From: CALCMJ01 sp964475415
GTDB lineage: Bacteria > Bacteroidota > Bacteroidia > Chitinophagales > Saprospiraceae
Reading direction: 5' to 3'
Assembly (NCBI GenBank): GCA_964475415.1
Contig: CAYYWZ010000008.1
Location: 1 to 64,000, forward strand
Length of the DNA: 64,000 nt
Each line of letters starts with the position of its first letter. Within the stretch, counting starts at the first letter, position 1. This document shows, piece after piece, positions 63,868-64,000 of this stretch. The position numbers were made by a program, and so were the translations under genes. The notes under the pieces were generated by a model. That model was not told the DNA's origin. It did no database searches and saw only the letters and a list, made by a program, of their open reading frames with translations.

Positions 63868-64000
63868 ATGACTAAATATATCTTAAATATCTGTGCAATA
63901 GCCGCCTTGATTTTTCTAGGGTCATGCCAGAAAGACACAGAGGAATTTATACCTGATGCATCAGTGAGTGTTAGTGGAAATGATATTTTCGGTGTTGTTA
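63868..64000 (+). CDS. Lipoprotein, N-terminal part only (cut by window edge)
   Basis: The ATG at 63868 starts a lipoprotein signal (CAIAALIFLGSC, lipidated Cys near residue 19), then QKDTEEFIPDASVSVSGNDI and the start of a beta segment (IFGVV) as the window ends. The layout (Cys-basic-Lys-Asp, acidic stretch, then a G-V strand) resembles the first 50 residues of the lipoprotein at 5482. A carboxypeptidase-regulatory-like domain may therefore follow. At least 44 residues are visible. Confidence 0.6.
   Translation, partial: MTKYILNICAIAALIFLGSCQKDTEEFIPDASVSVSGNDIFGVV

Overview
The window is AT-rich and reads as a chromosome segment of a Bacteroidota bacterium, most likely from the Saprospiria/Lewinella side of the phylum. 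The evidence is five secreted proteins with type IX secretion (T9SS) sorting domains of type A or the gliding-motility type B, a SusC/SusD pair, many short-lipobox lipoproteins, and promoters of the TTG-N20-TAnnTTTG type. Families largely confined to this phylum (DUF6702, DUF6427, tandem DsbD N-terminal domains) also point there. No tRNA, rRNA, CRISPR array or intact insertion sequence was seen. One 100-base N gap (3319-3418) is flanked by the same 55 bp on both sides, which looks like an assembly k-mer overlap rather than missing DNA.

Layout. 1-3.8 kb: a T9SS type B gene broken by one in-frame TAA, a decayed fasciclin gene, the gap and a GC-rich repeat. 3.8-19.9 kb: ahcY; a lipoprotein / ECF sigma factor / membrane-anchored barrel protein module; DUF6702-yidD-hemB; a secreted M28 peptidase and an amidase lipoprotein; a SusC/SusD pair with a strong terminator. 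19.9-23.3 kb (minus): an aromatic amino acid operon (aminotransferase, prephenate dehydrogenase, DAHP synthase-chorismate mutase). Its leader encodes an 18-residue peptide with nine Tyr/Phe/Trp residues and mutually exclusive antiterminator and terminator hairpins. 23.4-35 kb: a flippase, ribA with a tiny coupled membrane protein, DUF6427, two DsbD-type proteins, a CotH-kinase T9SS protein and a DEAD-box RNA helicase.

35-45 kb holds pirin, a uracil-DNA-glycosylase-like protein, a molybdopterin oxidoreductase and a fused ferredoxin-NrfD subunit on the minus strand. They diverge from a tight plus-strand trio: aldo/keto reductase, SsuD-like flavin monooxygenase and sodium:solute symporter. An organosulfonate or sulfosugar pathway with sulfite disposal is a testable reading of this locus, not a proven one. 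45-64 kb: a barrel protein, small lipoproteins, an alpha/beta hydrolase with a decayed copy of its own 5' end, a cysteine-rich Kazal-like T9SS protein with a perfect 354-bp-period tandem duplication, repeats, uvrB, a T9SS type B protein and a MerC-HupE pair behind a candidate metalloregulator operator. After these come an S9 peptidase operon, a T9SS protein with calcium-type Asp repeats and several small genes. A lipoprotein resembling the one at 5.5 kb is cut off at the right edge.

A recurring feature is genes that are intact except for a single in-frame stop codon (535, 56396, 62581), plus more heavily decayed remnants. The strongest regulatory finding is the aromatic-peptide attenuator at 23.1-23.3 kb.
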